NCBI GenBank assembly: GCA_012295225.1
Contig: WMKK01000008.1
Span: 62,001-126,000 of the forward strand
Direction: 5' to 3'
DNA from: Ostreococcus mediterraneus
Lineage: Eukaryota; Chlorophyta; Mamiellophyceae; Mamiellales; Bathycoccaceae
DNA: 64,000 nucleotides
The position numbers and the translations under genes were made by a program. Every line of letters starts with the position of its first letter. The first letter of the stretch is position 1. The notes below the pieces were generated by a model. The model did no database searches. It had not been told where the DNA came from and worked only from the letters and a program-made list of their open reading frames with translations. This document shows positions 46,490 to 55,800 of the stretch, piece by piece.

Positions 46490-47551
46490 ATGCACCTCAA
46501 CGATATGCCGCTCGTCGCGCGCTGGTGCGCCATCGCGAGTGTCATCGTCGCCTTTGTGTTGAACCCTTTATTTGCCTTTGACGACGTCGTGTGTTTCACC
46601 GCGTACGACGTCCTCGCGCGCGGTCAGCTTTGGCGCCTCGCGTCGGCGTGCGCGTACGTCGACGGCGTCTTTGGATGCGCCATCGTCGTCATTCTCGCCA
46701 TGCGCGCGATCGCTGCGTTCGAAACACAGCACGGGTCCTTACGTTGCGTCGCAGACGGCGTGCTCGCCGTCATCGCCGCGAATGTCTGCGCGCTGGCGAC
46801 GTCGCTCGTCGTCGCGCCCTTTGTGCCGAGCGCGTTGTCCCCGACCGCAATCTCCGGCTCAGGCGTCGTTATTGCCGTCGCGGTGATCGGCACTCGACAG
46901 TGCCGCCGCGCGGCGATGAACGTGGACGTGTTGTTATCGGACTCGGTGACAATCAGCGCGCGAAAGCTCCCGGCGGTGGTCGCGTTGTTTTTTTTAGTCT
47001 TTGGAGCGCGCGTCGCCGAAGTCGCCGGTTGGTACCTCGCCGGCTCCGCCTGGGCCGAAGGACATTTGGATAAATTAGTATTAAGCGATGAGCAATTAGA
47101 GGCGCTCGAGCGAGGGGTGTGCGCGCGAGTGCGGCGACAGCAAGGATACGTGGGCGTTCGCGGCGCCTCGCTGCCGACGTCATCCGGAAGCGAACACGCA
47201 TCGACGGCGCTCGCATTCATGATGTACATGCGCGATCAGTTGAGAGATGTTTTGGATGCATATGCATCACGGCAGCGCGACGCGCCGTCGGCATCGGCGT
47301 CGGCGACAGAAGGCGAGAGAAGCGTCGACGCCGCGGAGAGCGCCGCCGCGATGACATCCAGATCTGGCGCGTCTACGCCGTCTACGCCGTCGTCTGCGAT
47401 ATCCGAAGATCCGAGGCCGAAACCGGAATCTCGCGAAGAACGCGCGGCAGCCTTCGCATCCGCGCTCGAGCGACGAATGCGCGCGGCGAACGCATCGAGA
47501 GAGGATACCGAGCGCGGGGAAGACGAACGGACGCCGCCAGACCAAGCCTAA
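46490..47551 (+). CDS. Rhomboid-like membrane protein, probably non-catalytic
   Basis: This is a 353-residue protein from ATG 46490. Five or six hydrophobic helices make up the first 190 residues: IASVIVAFVLNPLFAFDD, then ARGQLWRLASACAYVDG (the rhomboid L1 signature-like W-R), VILAMRAIAAFETQHGS, ISGSGVVIAVAVIGTRQ (position of the GASG serine motif) and VARVAEVAGWYLAGSAWA. The histidine of the catalytic dyad, expected in 'AHLGG', is absent (AEVAGWYLAG), so it is likely a pseudoprotease of the derlin/UBAC2/TMEM115 kind, acting in the ER or Golgi. The C-terminal half is soluble, Ala/Ser/Glu-rich and charged. Confidence 0.7.
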   Translation: MHLNDMPLVARWCAIASVIVAFVLNPLFAFDDVVCFTAYDVLARGQLWRLASACAYVDGVFGCAIVVILAMRAIAAFETQHGSLRCVADGVLAVIAANVCALATSLVVAPFVPSALSPTAISGSGVVIAVAVIGTRQCRRAAMNVDVLLSDSVTISARKLPAVVALFFLVFGARVAEVAGWYLAGSAWAEGHLDKLVLSDEQLEALERGVCARVRRQQGYVGVRGASLPTSSGSEHASTALAFMMYMRDQLRDVLDAYASRQRDAPSASASATEGERSVDAAESAAAMTSRSGASTPSTPSSAISEDPRPKPESREERAAAFASALERRMRAANASREDTERGEDERTPPDQA

Positions 47552-47770
47552 CGACGCGCGCGACATCCATCCATATATTCATTCATTCCACGCGCACCAC
47601 CGCGTGCGCGTCATAGATAGATAGCCCCAGCATAGTAGTTCATCCATGTACACATCCACACCTCGCAACGCCACGCGCATTTACTGCACGATCGATCGCA
47701 ATCGCATTCCACGCGCGCTCGACGTTGGCGCGGCTCCATCGCCGAGCCGCCCTCACATCACGACGCACTT

Positions 47771-47844
47771 CACGCGCACGACATCCAACTCGCGCACGCA
47801 CGCACATCACGCGCACGACATCCATCTCGCGCACGCACGCACAT
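47771..47844 (+). repeat. Two-copy 37-bp tandem repeat abutting the 14-3-3 start codon
   Basis: Copies at 47771-47807 and 47808-47844 differ at one base (ccaactc / ccatctc). Each ends gcacgcacgcacat; the next bases catgagc contain the 14-3-3 ATG at 47846. The rest of the 294-bp gap (47552-47845) is C/A-rich with no gene found; a GATAGATAG run lies near 47615. Confidence 0.9.
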
Positions 47845-47845
47845 C

Positions 47846-48771
47846 ATGAGCGCACGGGAATCTTTAGTGTACTCGGCAAAGCTCGCCGAACAGTGCGGGC
47901 GCCATCTCGGTGCGTTGTTTTATCGTCGATTTCAATGTCAAGACTCATGCACACCGCAGACATGTTGGGCTCGATGAAGGTGCTCGCGGCGACGCTCGAC
48001 GACGATTTGGACGAGCGAGAGTTAAATCTTCTGAGCGTGGCGTTCAAGAACGTTGTTTCTGGTCTGCGTCGCGCGCGGTCGATTGTGAAGCAGATTGAAG
48101 ACGCCGAGCGAGACGAATGCCGCGCGGGACTCGCCAAGAGTTATAGGGAGAAAATTGAGCGCGAGACGCGCGAGGTGTGCATGGATGCCGTTCGCGTGCT
48201 CGAGAGTCGCATGACGAATGGACGTTCGATTGCCATCGGCGGACGCGTGTTTTGTTTGAAAATGATGGGCGATTACTGGAGGTACATGTGTGAAATTGTT
48301 CAAGACGATGAGGAATTAGACGCGCGAATGGCCGAGACAAAGGAACGCGCCGAAGACGCGTATCGCGCGGGTATCGAACTCGCGGCGCAGCATTTGCCGT
48401 GTTGTCATCCCGTGCGGCTTGGGTTGCACTTGAATTACAGCGTGTTTCATTACGAGATCATGGGTCGTAAAGAACACGCGTGTACGATGGCTGAAGCCGC
48501 GCTCACGGGCGCCATGGACGCCGCGGCTGAAACGTTGGATGAAGCGGCGTACAACGACGCGATGTCAATCATGCGTTTAATGGAAAACAATTTACAAATG
48601 TGGCGCGAAGACATGCGCGAAGATGCGAGACAGCGTGATTTGGACACGCTTGAACACTTGCATTTACGCGAAACGTCAGCGTCGATGACCGAATCAACCG
48701 CCAAGGCGACCGAAATCAAGACGGAAATCAAGACGGACCCGATTTCTACGGACGAACACCCGGCGGCATAA
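47846..48771 (+). CDS. 14-3-3 protein (two exons, divergent member)
   Basis: Exons 47846-47909 and 47960-48771 encode 291 residues. The 50-nt intron (donor GTGCGT, acceptor CAG) joins MSARESLVYSAKLAEQCGRH-L to DMLGSMK, the normal 14-3-3 helix A-B transition. 14-3-3 dimers bind phosphoserine/threonine motifs. Kept residues are K in LLSVAFKNVV, R in the RRARS segment and the RY pair in GDYWRYMCE; HPVRLGLHLNYSVFHYEIMG is the canonical helix. Departures include CGRHLDML for the usual ERYDEMV, a cysteine pair (LPCCHP), AMSIMRLMENNLQMW for the usual STLIMQLLRDNLTLW, and a tail with two repeated KTEIKT units. Confidence 0.93.
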
Positions 48772-48843
48772 GACGCATCGCACTACACGACGTTGACAAC
48801 AGACACATTGAACTACAGGCGACACCTCATGACGTCACAGAAC

Positions 48844-48896
48844 GGTCCCGCTGGACCCTACCGTGAAATTCCGGGTCTATCTCGACGACTTTTTTT
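48844..48896. other. Hairpin followed by a T7 run between convergent genes
   Basis: A 5-bp stem GGTCC/GGACC with loop CGCT sits at 48844-48857, and a run of seven T lies at 48890-48896. The two convergent genes end at 48771 and 48985. The run could be a Pol III-type or U-rich 3' element, but I find no promoter for a small RNA; an AT-rich stretch, aattataaatcg, lies downstream at 48924-48935. Confidence 0.35.
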
Positions 48897-48984
48897 GAAA
48901 GTTACATTACGCACACACGAATCAATTATAAATCGACTCTCTGTTGCATCTTGTACACGATGATACACGAGTTTTAGTGGTACA

Positions 48985-49743
48985 TTAATTTGCGGACGCG
49001 TCGTCGAAATCGCCCCATCGAAGACGCTCCAAATCCTCCGTTAATCGCGAGCTGCCAATCTCTCGCAACATCGACGCGTTGCGGTCGAGTAATTCTCCGA
49101 TATCACTCTCGCCGCTCGCGCGCGCGACGTCACACTCGCGCAATAAATGGAACATCGGATACGGGCTGCGATTTGTGAACGCCGCCGCGTCGGTGGCCTC
49201 TTCGCCGTAAAACTTATATTCAGGGTGAAAGCCCACCACCTGCACGTCGCCCTCGAGCCCGACATCCGCAAACACACCCTCACACACGTGCATGACGTCT
49301 AAAAACGTATCAAACGACGCCAAATCGACGCATTCCGGCGCCACGACGAGCGACGTTTTGCCCCCGCGTCGGTTAAACCTCGCGTCAGCGATCGACGTTT
49401 GCAACTCCAGCGCGCGCGACACGACAGACTCCACCACGCTCTCGAGCGATGCGTCGCCGTGAATCACGTGCACATCCAACCCGCGCGGATCCACGGCCTC
49501 TCGCGGCGCGCGCGCGAACGGGCAGACGTCTTTTGCGACGATGAATTCATCCACCCACTTCATCGTTCGCGCGTACGCGACGCCGCCAGACACCGCCGAC
49601 GACGACGACGACGACGACGCGCGCATCGCGCACCGCGCGCCGCCGCGCCTCGACGCACTCGCAGGCGGCGGCGGCGGCGCGACGCGACGCGCGAATGGGC
49701 GCGCGAACACCCGCGCGAGCGACCGCATTGTGAGGCGTTTCAT
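48985..49743 (-). CDS. DUF1415 family protein, probably plastid-targeted
   Basis: This is a 252-residue protein from ATG 49743, with another ATG at 49728 (MRSLARVFARPFARR). The first ~50 residues are a basic/Ser-rich targeting peptide. The DUF1415 core follows: WVDEFIVAKDVCPFAR, SLVVAPECVDLASFDTFLDV, GDVQVVGFHPEYKFYGEEAT and TNRSPYPMFHLLRECDVARA. The domain is known from cyanobacteria, proteobacteria and plastid-bearing eukaryotes; no function is established that I know of. The Cys-Pro-Phe and the His/Asp/Arg set look conserved as if catalytic. Its start codon shares the CATG with a plus-strand ATG. Confidence 0.85.
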   Translation of the reverse strand: MKRLTMRSLARVFARPFARRVAPPPPPASASRRGGARCAMRASSSSSSSAVSGGVAYARTMKWVDEFIVAKDVCPFARAPREAVDPRGLDVHVIHGDASLESVVESVVSRALELQTSIADARFNRRGGKTSLVVAPECVDLASFDTFLDVMHVCEGVFADVGLEGDVQVVGFHPEYKFYGEEATDAAAFTNRSPYPMFHLLRECDVARASGESDIGELLDRNASMLREIGSSRLTEDLERLRWGDFDDASAN

Positions 49744-49861
49744 GTCCACCGCGCGACTCGGCGTCGTCGCGCGTGTCGTCGGGAGAACCCACGCAGTGGA
49801 CGCGACGCACCGCGCGCGCGCGACGTCTACGGTCGCGTTCGCGCGCCGGGGCGCTCGCGCG

Positions 49862-50293
49862 ATGGCGGCGGTGGCGAACGATGCGGAGGACCCATTGGTG
49901 CAGTTCATCATCATTCGTAAAGATTTAGGTCGCCAGCTCGCGTGGCCGCTCGGGGCGCTCGCGGCGCAGTGTGCGCACGCGTCGGTGCACGCGGTGTGGA
50001 CGTATCGCGACAGCGCGGATACGGCGGCGTACGTGAGTCGAGACAATATTACGTCGATGCGTAAAGTCGTGCTCGAGACGAAGAACGCGGGGAGTTTAGA
50101 TAAATTAGCGGCGACGTTGGACGCCGAGGGCGTCGAGCACGTGGTGTGGGTGGAACAACCGGAAGGTATTCGCACGTGCTTGGCGACGCGGCCGTATAGG
50201 CGCAGCGCGGTGGGTGGTTATTTTAAAAAGTGCAACTTGGCGAGCGACGTGTGCGTGGCAAAAAACGCGGCGGCGGCTACTGGGACGGAGTGA
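49862..50293 (+). CDS. PTRHD1: PTRHD1-like peptidyl-tRNA hydrolase domain protein
   Basis: This is a 143-residue protein from MAAVANDAEDP, the size of human PTRHD1 (140); an in-frame ATG at 49742 would add a 40-residue basic leader. It has the PTH2 fold: PLVQFIIIRKDLGRQLAWPL, GALAAQCAHASVHAVW, MRKVVLETKNAGSLDKLAAT, GVEHVVWVEQPEGIRTCLAT. PTH2 enzymes cleave peptidyl-tRNA; PTRHD1 is a distinct subgroup whose activity is less clear. It has no membrane part. It diverges from the DUF1415 gene. Confidence 0.9.
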   Translation: MAAVANDAEDPLVQFIIIRKDLGRQLAWPLGALAAQCAHASVHAVWTYRDSADTAAYVSRDNITSMRKVVLETKNAGSLDKLAATLDAEGVEHVVWVEQPEGIRTCLATRPYRRSAVGGYFKKCNLASDVCVAKNAAAATGTE

Positions 50294-50352
50294 TTGTAGT
50301 TTTTTTGTGTCATACGAGCGTTGCGGTGCTAAACGATATTACATGTGTGTGT

Positions 50353-52626
50353 CTACCAAAACGATGACGTAGATGGCCATCGACCGGGGGCGTCAGACGT
50401 CGGCTCACGCGTCGACATGTACGCGTCGAGCGTATTTAACGTCGCTCCGCTTCCGACATTGAGTCGCCGTTGCAGACTCACCACGGAGCGATTTACAACC
50501 TTTTGCGCTTTCAATCGAAATCTACTAGGTGGTACGTGGCCGTTTTCAATCAACGCTCGTCGCGCGATGGACTCCCACGCCTCCACCATTGACATTTCTA
50601 ATCCGCACGTGCTCAACATGCCGCGCAACAAGAAGACGGAACGAATGGCAAAGAAGCCTTCCTGCGTATTTTTCAAGATTTTATTGTGCACAAATGGCGA
50701 GTTTTTGAAGTCCATGACGTTCATTTCCGCCAACGCCGACGGTCGCGTGTCAAAGTACGCGTACGCGAGCGCACTTAACGCCTCCGTCGTAGGCTTCTCC
50801 AACCGGACGCTTCCGTGTTCGCGAATCTCGTACGCAATGTTGTAATGGTCCTCGTTGGACATGTACAGCGTTAATCGACACATGTGCATGCGTTCGAGAT
50901 CGGAAACGCGTTTGGTCTGACCCCAGTCAAGCAATACGAGCTTGCCGTCGTTTGAAACCATGAAATTTCCCGGATGCGGGTCGGAATGAAAGTGCCCGTG
51001 GTGCAGCATCATCACTCCCCAAGCTTCAAACATCGTGTAAAACACGCCTCGCCAACCTCGACCACCGATGGCGTGACACTTTGCGACGGGCGACGGGCAT
51101 CGTGGAATTTTATTATTCGATCGCGCGCGATTGAATAGCGTCAAGAGCTTCATTCCGCGCACGCGACGCATAATCAACACCCGCCGCGTGGCGGTGATAA
51201 CCGTCGGTACGATGATGCGGTCGCTCAATCCGGCTTCGTCCAGGAGCTTTGCAAATTCCTCCGTCTTTCGTGCTTCAATGGTGAAATCAAACTCATCATC
51301 GATGACGTCCAAGTATGCGCGAAAAATGGTGGGAAAATCTAACCCTTCGTTCAATCCGAGCCAACGCATCGCCTTGGTCGTGGACAACATGTTGTAAATG
51401 TCACCAATCATCATCGCGCTATCCGTCGCTTGCACCTTCACCGCAACTTCGCGACCGTCGAGTAAACGACCAAAGTGTACTTGCGCGATCGATGCCGTTG
51501 CCACGGGTTTGCGACTGAGCTCGGCAAAGTGCAAACCGAGCGGTCCGCCGAGACTGTTCTCGAGCGTCTTGCGCACCTTTCGAAAGCTCACCGGCGGATT
51601 GTTATCCATGGTTTTCGAAAAGCACTCAATGTACGGCGCGGGCATCATCTGCTTTGCCGTGCCCGCGATTTGTCCAACCTTGCGATAAAATCCACCGAAA
51701 TCTTCAATGACATCCCGCATGCGCGCTGCGCCCCATTGATGCTGACGCTCCCACGCCGCGTCCCGCTTTTCCAAGTCATCGAATCGCGCTATGCGCTTCT
51801 TGGCCACCATGTACGACGCCAACACCGGTGCCACGCGCATAGAGTAATCAATCTTACGCGCTTGCCGCGGTGCGACAATACGCATCAACACACGCACGCC
51901 TTGCCACTGCGCCCAACTCGTCAACGCGCCTCTCGCGACGCTCGGCGCCGCCGCCGCCACCCGGCTCACGCACGCTCCAATCACCCCACCCAACTCCAAT
52001 CGCTTCACGAACGCCTCCACCACTCCCACACTGCGCGCATTTCTCGACGCCACGGCTACTATCGCCGCAGTCATCACACCATGCGCCTTGGGCGCCCAGC
52101 ATCTCACGCACGCGTTCGCCAACGCCGCGCCCGCCGCCTTTGCGCCCGCTCGCGCGAATGAAAACAAAAAACCCACCCTCCCCATCGCGCTCCGTCCCCG
52201 CCACTCGCGCCCAACGTTCGCCAGCGCCACACACGCCGCACTCACCACCGCCTGCGCGAGCTCAGCGCCCTTATCGCGACGTTTCGCCAGCGCAGCCGCC
52301 GCGAGCGCGCGCGGCCGTTTCAACGCTTTCGGTCGCAGTCTCGCCAACGCCCACGTTTTCGCGCGTTTCGGCATCGACCGCGCGCGCCGCTGCGAGCGCT
52401 TCGCACGCGCATGCAACGCAATCGTCGGCGCGACGTCTTCTGCGAGCGGCGGCGGCGACGGCGGCGGCGACAACGACAGCGATGCGTCGTGGGAGCTCAC
52501 GAGTCGCGAATCATCATCACCGCTCGTCGCCGCCCCACCGTCGCCGCGCGGGGTCTCGGGCGCGGGCGGAGCGTAGAGCGGCGCGGGTATCGGTGGCGTC
52601 GGCCACGTCGGGAGCGGCGCGCTCAT
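50353..52626 (-). CDS. ABC1 (AarF/ADCK/UbiB) atypical kinase
   Basis: This is a 757-residue protein from MSAPLPTWPTPPIPAP. A long Pro/Ser/Ala-rich and basic N-terminus (~250 residues) precedes the ABC1 core. The KxGQ helix is FGGFYRKVGQIAGTAKQMMP; the Ala-rich loop VATASIAQVHFGRL is followed by the lysine in EVAVKVQAT; then LKLLDWGQTK-type catalytic parts HFHSDPHPGNFMVSNDGKLV and LLDWGQTKRV (DWG in place of DFG). ABC1 kinases support ubiquinone or plastoquinone metabolism and sit in mitochondria or plastoglobules. The exact group is not clear. It is intronless. Confidence 0.9.
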   Translation of the reverse strand: MSAPLPTWPTPPIPAPLYAPPAPETPRGDGGAATSGDDDSRLVSSHDASLSLSPPPSPPPLAEDVAPTIALHARAKRSQRRARSMPKRAKTWALARLRPKALKRPRALAAAALAKRRDKGAELAQAVVSAACVALANVGREWRGRSAMGRVGFLFSFARAGAKAAGAALANACVRCWAPKAHGVMTAAIVAVASRNARSVGVVEAFVKRLELGGVIGACVSRVAAAAPSVARGALTSWAQWQGVRVLMRIVAPRQARKIDYSMRVAPVLASYMVAKKRIARFDDLEKRDAAWERQHQWGAARMRDVIEDFGGFYRKVGQIAGTAKQMMPAPYIECFSKTMDNNPPVSFRKVRKTLENSLGGPLGLHFAELSRKPVATASIAQVHFGRLLDGREVAVKVQATDSAMMIGDIYNMLSTTKAMRWLGLNEGLDFPTIFRAYLDVIDDEFDFTIEARKTEEFAKLLDEAGLSDRIIVPTVITATRRVLIMRRVRGMKLLTLFNRARSNNKIPRCPSPVAKCHAIGGRGWRGVFYTMFEAWGVMMLHHGHFHSDPHPGNFMVSNDGKLVLLDWGQTKRVSDLERMHMCRLTLYMSNEDHYNIAYEIREHGSVRLEKPTTEALSALAYAYFDTRPSALAEMNVMDFKNSPFVHNKILKNTQEGFFAIRSVFLLRGMLSTCGLEMSMVEAWESIARRALIENGHVPPSRFRLKAQKVVNRSVVSLQRRLNVGSGATLNTLDAYMSTREPTSDAPGRWPSTSSFW

Positions 52627-52805
52627 GCGAGACGACGACGACGACGAAGGCTGATGATGATGATTTTGTCGCGTCAATTTATAACGGCTGTCCCGCGCGA
52701 GCTCACGCCTGAGTTGACGACGCCGGACGACCGACACCGCGCGGCGCCGCGCGAGCGCGTAGAACCATTCGCGAGCGGTGCGCGCGAGGTGCGCGCGGGG
52801 CGTCC

Positions 52806-55800
52806 ATGTCGCGCGCGGCGTCCATGGGCGCGGAAGATGATGCCGTTGTGCTGAGCGCGAGAGCGCTCACGCGCGTATTAGTCGACCGCACGCTCAACGT
52901 CGGGGCGTTCGTGCGCGAGGCGCGCGAGGCAGACGTCGACATCGATGCTGTGGTGGCCGCTGCGCGTCGGCGAGCGGTGGCGCGGGCGTATGAGATTTTG
53001 CTCACGCACGAGAGTGGTCGAGCTCCGCGCGCGCGCGAACGCTCTGTCCTCGCGGACGCGTGCGACGACGCGACGACGGCGACGACGACGACGAATGCGC
53101 GCTGCGTGACGTATGATGATGTGTATTTACGCACGTTGCGCGTGCGCGGTGAGGACGCGGCGCGAGCGTTGGATGCGGCGGTGGATGAGCTGCGGCGAGA
53201 GTCAACGTCGAGCGACGAAGAGACGCGCGAGGGCGTGCTTCGCGTATTATTCGCGCTGTGTGCGTCGAGCGAGCGCGTTGAGGACGTCGCGGCGAGTGGT
53301 GTGCGGTCGGCGCTCGCGGGTGTTGAGGTGTTGACGAACGCAGGGGATGCGGCGGCGGAGACGAGCATATCGAGGTGGAGCGCGACGCCAGACGTCGGTC
53401 GGTTACGTACGGATACGCTTGCGTCCACGAGCGCGTGCGCGGGTGAGGGGGCGGTGGCGACGGCGCGCGACATGTTCACTCTGCCGGGTTTGCAGCGCGG
53501 TGCGGTGTTCGGGCTCGCGCCAGCGGCGTCGACGTTTGGATTTGTTGAAGCTGAGAGCGACGACGAGGACGACATCGATAGCGCCAACGTCGCCAGCGAC
53601 GACGACACCAAAGTCGACGACGATGGCGTGACCACGCACATCGTTGTCGACGCAGAAGCACTAGATATAGAATCCGCCGATAAATGGTTACGCGCGGTTG
53701 ACGTTCCAATCGCGGAGCGACGTGGGTGGGACTCGTCGCTGGCGCCGTCCCGCTCGTCGGCTTTGGACGCGGAAGCGTTTGACGTCGCGTATAGGCGTTC
53801 GTTTCGCACAATCAAAGAGCTTGAAATCGAAACCGTGATCGCAAGCGAACGCGATTGCGTGCACGTCGCACTCGCGGCGCTCAGTGGGTGTGAAACTAGC
53901 GCGGCCATGTTAGCCGCGGCGGCCGCGGCGGATGGACGAGTCTCCATGCGATTCCTCGCGAGCTCCACTCGCGCGTTTCAAAACGTACTGAAGACGATAG
54001 CGACGTCCGCCGAGCGTCGCTGCGAACTCGGTTACGTCGTTTCTGAGCTTTGCACGCCATACATGCGTCCAGTTGCAAACGCATTCGAAGAGATTTTTCG
54101 TGCGCACGCGGCGGCGTTGTATTCCATGGCGGACGCGACGGCGGAACGTCGATGCAGCGAAAGCGACGAGTGTACTCGTTCAAGCTACGGCGCATCGATG
54201 TACTTGTCGACGTCGATGCATGCCACGGAAGCAGCCGACATCACGCTGCTAGAGCTCACGGTGCATACGAAGCGCGTGCGGCATCAAATTGACGTCATGT
54301 TCCACTTGTTGGCGTCTGAACGGTCACTCGAAACACACGCGGTGTCGCACGATAAGCTCCTGCAACGTTTGCAAGAGTCGCTTTCGCACGTAGAGGACGA
54401 AGAATCAGCGTTAATACAGTACATCTACGCGAGAGCGATGAAGCCTATCATCGACGGCGTCATGTCTTGGCTATATTCTGCCACTGCGAGCGACGCCGCA
54501 AACGAGTTTCTCATCGAGTGCGCGCCGTCGTGGTCCAACTTGCGCACGTTCGACCAGTGTCGCATCGATGGAGCGGTGCCGTGCTGGCTCGGTGGACCAT
54601 TCCACGATTCACCGGATTTCGTGGAGACCGCAACGCTTCACCTCGCACGTGTTCGAGCTGGCATGGCACAAGACGTGACGTCTGGGCTCGAGAATGATAT
54701 TCTTCTCGCTGGTTTACAATTGCGCATCCTTCAACGTTTGCCGCAGACTCGAGAGTTTACACGAGCTATAAAAGATGCATTTGAGAGCACGTCATCTTTT
54801 GATGCGTACACTGAACAACACACACGTGACTGGAGAAATCGAGTGCGACTGTTGGAGTCACGCGTCTTGGCGCTATCTCGCGAATGTCTCAAAGACATGG
54901 AAGCAAAACGAACCGCTCACGCCGAGAAGGCTGAAATCAAACGCGTAGAGAACGTGGATGCGTTACGCATAGCGATTCAGGCGCGAGAAGAAGAGCGCCT
55001 TCAACGTCTCAACGCGACTGCCGCGGCGAAAAAGGAAAAGCGTGAAGGACAGCTTGAAGAGTTAGAGCGACGAGAAGCGAGTCGAATTGAGGCGCGAGAA
55101 CGTCGCATCGCAGATGAGCGCGCTTGGCTCGAAGCTAAAGCCGAAGAGCATCGCGCTGAAGAGCAACGTAAGCTCGCAGAACAAATGGCGAAAACAGAAC
55201 TTCACGTGCGACAGGAAGACGCAAGGTTGCGATGGTTCGAATGGCAAAATGCCCGGCTCGCGCTGTCTGACGAACGCCTCGCGTTTATACGACGCATGGA
55301 GTCAGAACATGAAGAAGCTGCGGTGGTAAAACTCGCAGATGTCATGAGCGCGGGCTTAACGATCGCACCTCCGAGCGAATCGATTGTCTTGCCGTTCGAA
55401 AGCGTTGAGACCGCCGCAGCACACTATGACGACAACGACGACGTCATTGTACCTCTATCCATCACGCATGTTGCCACCGCCAAAGAATCGGACACCGACA
55501 TCGTGTCAACCGTGTCAAATATCGCCAGCGAGGTCCACGAAGAAACCTTCGATCCAATGGTTACGGTCCCGCAGATGGAGGATACAGTGCTTGATAGTGC
55601 GCCGCCGCCTAACGCAGTAACAATTGTAGCCCCGCAAGAGGACGCGATCGAGCAGCGCGGCGCAGCTGCCGACGACGAAGTTATTACTGAGGACACTGCC
55701 TTTGGAACCCCGCTTCCTGTGCTTCTCAGGCACAAGATGAGCGAAATCGTCCAGCGACAATGCTTGTCCATCGGACGCTTTACCATGTCGGTGTTCTTTG

